Assembly: GCA_014860005.1 (NCBI GenBank)
Contig: JACZKP010000061.1
Coordinates: 1-36,672, forward strand
Direction of reading: 5' to 3'
DNA: 36,672 nucleotides
DNA from: Verrucomicrobiota bacterium
GTDB lineage: Bacteria; Verrucomicrobiota; Verrucomicrobiae; Limisphaerales; UBA11358
Positions 33,701 to 36,672 of the stretch are shown piece after piece; positions within the stretch are counted from its first letter, which is position 1; the number at the start of each line of letters is the position of its first letter. Below the pieces are notes generated by a model, which was not told the origin of the DNA, did not search any database, and saw only the letters and a program-made list of their open reading frames with translations. The translations under genes and the position numbers were made by a program.

Positions 33701-34707
33701 ATTTCCGCACCGTGGTTGGCCTGCCGCCAGCGCAGCAGACTTTCAATTCGGAAGAAGCTTTCCTTTGAGAATCCCATGGCTCGCTTGAGTTGGTAATCAC
33801 GCTCCAAAATGTTCGGATGTCTTTCCCAGCGTCGGAAATCCTTCCATTTCACGAAGCCATTCAGCCACGCAAAATGTCCATGCACCGGCACCGGAAAATC
33901 GCTCCCATGCACGATGCGTGAAGCGAGCGGTTCACGCAGACACTGGGGAATGTGCCGGCCTCGAATCGGCACGTTGAAAGCGCTCGTGTCGCCGTAAAGA
34001 TTGGGGAAACGCCGGGTCAGTTCGGCAAACTCGTGAAAGAATTCCGGCGTGAATACGCCGCTCTTGGTTCCGCAGTGTGCAGCGATGACGGTGACGCCAC
34101 ATTCAAGCGGCAATGTCAGAATTCGCGGGTCCGCAAATTCCCGTCGCACCACCGGCAGTGTGTGCTCGTCGCCGGTATGGGCCAGTAAGGGCAGTTTTGC
34201 TTCCGCCATCCGTTCCCAGAATCTTTTGTAGCGGCGGTCATTGCAATTGATGTTCTGGCAATTGGGCAGGCATTTCATCATCACCGCCCCGCCCGCCAGG
34301 CAACGTTCGAGTTCTTCGAGGGCGTCCGGGCGTGCCGGATGAATGGATACCGCCGGCAGGAATTCACTGTGTTTGCGGGCCAGTGCCAACACGTAATCAT
34401 TGGGGACGTAGAACGAACCGGCACCTTCCATGATGCGCCCGTCGTCTTCATGGACCTCGTCCTGTGCGAGGATGACTACCACACGGAGCGACGATCCGCG
34501 CACCAGTTCCAGCAGGCGCTCCACGTAGAGCCGGTCCAGGTCCCCATGCATGGCCCCACGCGGCAGGCCAATGTGGCGTGTCATCAGGGCCGCCAGTAGC
34601 CGGTGCCAACCCCGCACCCGCAGCCAGCATCCCGTGCCACCGCTGCCGTTGCCCACGATATGCACATGCATGTCAATGGGGCGTGCGTCAGGTGTGGTCA
34701 ACGTCAT
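33685..34707 (-). CDS. Amidohydrolase-family metal-dependent hydrolase
   Basis: The 340-residue TIM-barrel protein has metal-ligand motifs in order: HVH (H14, H16 in IDMHVHIVG), a Lys in AVMMKCLPN, a His in LPLLAHTGDEH, a His in VTVIAAHCGTKSG and an Asp in IVHGSDFPVP. This matches the amidohydrolase_2 group, which includes decarboxylases and hydrolases of lactone or amide bonds. The segment CLPNCQNINCNDRRY is Cys-rich and unusual. It starts at ATG 34707, and only 63 bases separate it from the divergent PVC-type gene, so the two promoters overlap. The final codons lie inside the terminator on the other strand. The reaction is unknown. Confidence 0.85.
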   Translation of the reverse strand: MTLTTPDARPIDMHVHIVGNGSGGTGCWLRVRGWHRLLAALMTRHIGLPRGAMHGDLDRLYVERLLELVRGSSLRVVVILAQDEVHEDDGRIMEGAGSFYVPNDYVLALARKHSEFLPAVSIHPARPDALEELERCLAGGAVMMKCLPNCQNINCNDRRYKRFWERMAEAKLPLLAHTGDEHTLPVVRREFADPRILTLPLECGVTVIAAHCGTKSGVFTPEFFHEFAELTRRFPNLYGDTSAFNVPIRGRHIPQCLREPLASRIVHGSDFPVPVHGHFAWLNGFVKWKDFRRWERHPNILERDYQLKRAMGFSKESFFRIESLLRWRQANHGAEIKKPG

Positions 34708-34770
34708 AAAACAATTGCCGGCAGTGCTTGTTCTGCTTTACTCCCTCGCATTACACACAACGCCAATTCC

Positions 34771-36561
34771 ATGCAAGCACCGCCTGTCGCCTCACGTTCA
34801 AAACGCATCCGCGTCACGTCCCGTCAACAGCTCGCGTTTGTGTTGCTCCTCGGTCTCACCGCCTCAGTCTTCGCTCAGGACGACCCTTTCGCGGATTTCA
34901 TCCGGAAAACGGAAGCGCTCACGCCGGAGCAAGCGCAACTGTCTTTTCACTTACCGCCGGGTTTTGAAATCCAACTCGTCGCCGCCGAACCGGACATCAG
35001 CAAGCCGATGAATCTGGCGTTTGATGAACGCGGTCGCTTGTGGATAACGCAGTCCCGCGAATATCCTTTTCCCGTGCCCACGAACAGTCCGGGCCGCGAC
35101 GAAATTAAAATTCTCTCCGACTTCGATGAGTCAGGCCGCGCACGGCGCGTCACCACGTTTGCCGATGGCTTGAATATTCCCATCGGCCTTTATCCGCATC
35201 GCGGCGGGGCAATCGCGTTCAGCATTCCGGCCATTTACCACTTCGAGGACACTAATGGTGATGGTCGTGCCGACCGGCGCACGGTGCTTTACAGCGGGCA
35301 GGGTCACGATCTGGACACGCACGGACTTACCAGCAGTTTCCGGCGCGGTTACGATGGCTGGCTCTACGCCTGTCACGGTTATCGTAACACTTCCACGCTC
35401 CAGGGCACGGATGGACATGCCATCACCATGAACTCCGGCAACACCTACCGCATGCGCCTCGACGGCTCGCGCGTGGAACAATTCACCTGGGGTCAGGTCA
35501 ATCCGTTCGGTCTCCAGTTCGATCCGTTGGGCGATTTATTCTCCGCTGATTGCCACAGTTCGCCCGTGTATCAACTGCTCCGTGGCGCTTATTATCCGAG
35601 TTTTGGCAAACCGCACGATGGACTCGGTTTCGGCCCGAGCATCTGTCCGCATACGCACGGCTCGACCGCCATTTGCGGCATCGCGATCTATCAGGACGAA
35701 CGGTTTCCGCCGGAATATCGTGGCAACAGTTTCATCGGCAATGTGATGACCTGCCGCATCAATCGCGATTCCTATCCCGAGCACGGCTCCACGCGCAATG
35801 CGAAGCAGGAACCGGATTTCCTCCGCAGCGACGATCCTTGGTTTCGTCCCGTGGATTTGACCCTGGGACCGGATGGCGCGATTTACGTCGCCGATTTCTA
35901 CAACCGCATCATCGGCCATTACGAAGTGCCGCTGGACCATCCGGGCCGCGACCGCGAACGCGGGCGGATCTGGCGCATCATCTATCGTGGCGACGGGGAA
36001 AAACATCCGGTGCCGCAGGACTTCGATCTGTCCCGGTCCACAGCCGCGGAACTGACGAAACAACTCGCGCATCCCAACCTCACCGTCCGTATGCTTGCCA
36101 CCGAGCAACTCACCGATCGCGTCGGCTCAACCGCCGTTCGTCCGGTGGAAAAACTGTTGAGCGACAGGAAATCCACCGCCGAGCAGAAGCTGCACGGTTT
36201 ATGGGTCTTGCACCGTCTTGATGCGCTGACCCCGAGAATGCTTGCCAACCCCGCACACGATCCTGACCGTGCTGTGCGCACGCACGCCATGCGCGTCCTG
36301 TCGGAAACCGCTGAATGGACGTCCGCGCTCCGCGAGCTTGCGGTAGCCGGTTTGCGCGACGCTGATGCGTTTGTGCAGCGCGCCGCTGCCGATGCGTTCG
36401 TCACGCACGTGCGCCCGGCGCATATCGTTCCTCTTCTGGAGGCGCGCCGACGGGTGCCGCCGGATGATCCCGCCTTGCTGCACACGGTGCGCATGGCGTT
36501 GCGCAATCAATTGCAGTCCCCGGGCGCTTTTCAAGGTTCTTCGCTGTTTTCGGTGGAATAG
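34771..36561 (+). CDS. PVC-type membrane-bound dehydrogenase-like protein, C-terminally truncated by an ISL3 element
   Basis: The start at 34771 gives a signal peptide (about 20-36, LAFVLLLGLTASVFAQ). The product is 596 residues. Residues about 45-400 form the beta-propeller of the PVC dehydrogenase-like group (FEIQLVAAEPDISKPMNLAFDERGRLWITQ, EDTNGDGRADRRTVLYSG, FGLQFDPLGDLFSADCH, TLGPDGAIYVADFYNRIIGHYEVPLDHPGRDRERGRIWRI, each read separately). HEAT-like helical repeats follow (about 435-590). Full-length relatives are usually longer and end in a cytochrome c domain with a CxxCH heme site, which is absent here. The frame ends GSSLFSVE plus stop, and these last residues are encoded by the IS end. 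The protein is probably inactive or altered. Confidence 0.85.
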   Translation: MQAPPVASRSKRIRVTSRQQLAFVLLLGLTASVFAQDDPFADFIRKTEALTPEQAQLSFHLPPGFEIQLVAAEPDISKPMNLAFDERGRLWITQSREYPFPVPTNSPGRDEIKILSDFDESGRARRVTTFADGLNIPIGLYPHRGGAIAFSIPAIYHFEDTNGDGRADRRTVLYSGQGHDLDTHGLTSSFRRGYDGWLYACHGYRNTSTLQGTDGHAITMNSGNTYRMRLDGSRVEQFTWGQVNPFGLQFDPLGDLFSADCHSSPVYQLLRGAYYPSFGKPHDGLGFGPSICPHTHGSTAICGIAIYQDERFPPEYRGNSFIGNVMTCRINRDSYPEHGSTRNAKQEPDFLRSDDPWFRPVDLTLGPDGAIYVADFYNRIIGHYEVPLDHPGRDRERGRIWRIIYRGDGEKHPVPQDFDLSRSTAAELTKQLAHPNLTVRMLATEQLTDRVGSTAVRPVEKLLSDRKSTAEQKLHGLWVLHRLDALTPRMLANPAHDPDRAVRTHAMRVLSETAEWTSALRELAVAGLRDADAFVQRAAADAFVTHVRPAHIVPLLEARRRVPPDDPALLHTVRMALRNQLQSPGAFQGSSLFSVE

Positions 36562-36672
36562 CCGGGTAGTCTCGCGGGCATGACACCTGAGAAACTGTTT
36601 CATGAGTTGCTGGGATTGGGATTGAACTGGGAAGTGGTCGAGAGCCGGTTTGACCAGAAAAGCGGCACGGTT
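36535..36672 (+). mobile_element. Partial ISL3-family insertion sequence (left end)
   Basis: GGTTCTTCGCTGTTTTCGGTG at 36535 follows the ISL3-family terminal pattern GGxTCTTCGxxxxTTTxxxxTG. A transposase start begins 45 bases inside. The right end is outside the window, so the repeat pair and 8-base target duplication cannot be compared; the preceding bases CTTTTCAA are the candidate duplicated target. Confidence 0.7.
36580..36672 (+). CDS. ISL3-family transposase, N-terminal fragment
   Basis: Thirty-one codons from the ATG at 36580 run to the window end. They begin MTPEKLFHELLGLGLNWEVV and then ESRFDQKSGTV. The pattern (K-x-L-F-H-x-x-L-G-L-x-x-x-W-x-V-x-x-x-x-F, then a beta-strand) is the normal opening of ISL3-family DDE transposases, whose zinc-finger region follows outside the window. 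It lies 19 bases downstream of the truncated host gene, inside the element that truncates it. Confidence 0.8.
   Translation, partial: MTPEKLFHELLGLGLNWEVVESRFDQKSGTV

Noticed and set aside
1..36672. CRISPR array, prophage or integrative element with att sites
   Set aside because: No regular repeat-spacer array, integrase or phage structural genes; only IS edges, REP-like palindromes and short heptamer arrays are visible.

Overview
The window looks like a chromosomal segment of a GC-rich member of the Verrucomicrobiota, probably a Pedosphaera/Limisphaerales-type bacterium. The evidence is gene content: two cytochrome-c/DUF1549/DUF1553 (PSD1) proteins, each followed by a Tat-exported DUF1501 protein; a PVC-type membrane-bound dehydrogenase-like protein; an ECF sigma factor followed by a Pro/Ala-rich membrane protein; and secreted proteins with N-terminal modules common in this phylum. 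I see no tRNA or rRNA gene and no CRISPR array. The taxonomic call is an inference from gene families.

Layout. 1-136 is the edge of an IS1182-like element that seems to cut the 3' end of a secreted protein gene (120-671, minus). 878-2798 (minus) is the ECF sigma/membrane partner pair. 3173-6073 encodes a large DUF2339 membrane protein. 6212-11007 (minus) encodes two secreted polysaccharide-related proteins, a beta-helix pectate-lyase-superfamily protein and a BNR_4 protein. 11252-13389 is a translationally coupled epimerase/DHDPS-like pair. 13578-23305 holds two tandem PSD1-DUF1501 cassettes. 23419-24372 (minus) has an FmdB-like zinc ribbon and a DUF433/DUF5615 toxin-antitoxin-like pair. 24463-26525 (minus) is an NfeD-slipin operon and 26633-29202 (minus) a two-gene ABC exporter. 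29354-31515 is an ExbB-ExbD-TonB-like-zinc-ribbon operon. 31597-33156 (minus) is guaB. 33157-33684 is a 0.5 kb AT-rich noncoding interval with a convincing plus-strand terminator and a candidate small RNA. 33685-34707 (minus) is an amidohydrolase, and from 34771 a PVC-type dehydrogenase-like gene runs into an ISL3-family element at about 36535.

How the genes fit together. Much of the window concerns the cell envelope and export: Sec- and Tat-exported proteins likely to act on complex polysaccharides, an Exb/Ton-type energiser, an ABC exporter and the NfeD-slipin membrane quality-control pair. The most unusual points are repeat-derived insertions kept in frame inside the first PSD1 protein (a REP-like inverted repeat and a heptamer repeat), an ExbD whose expected transmembrane Asp is Ser, the candidate RNA beside guaB, and apparent gene truncation by IS elements at both ends of the window.
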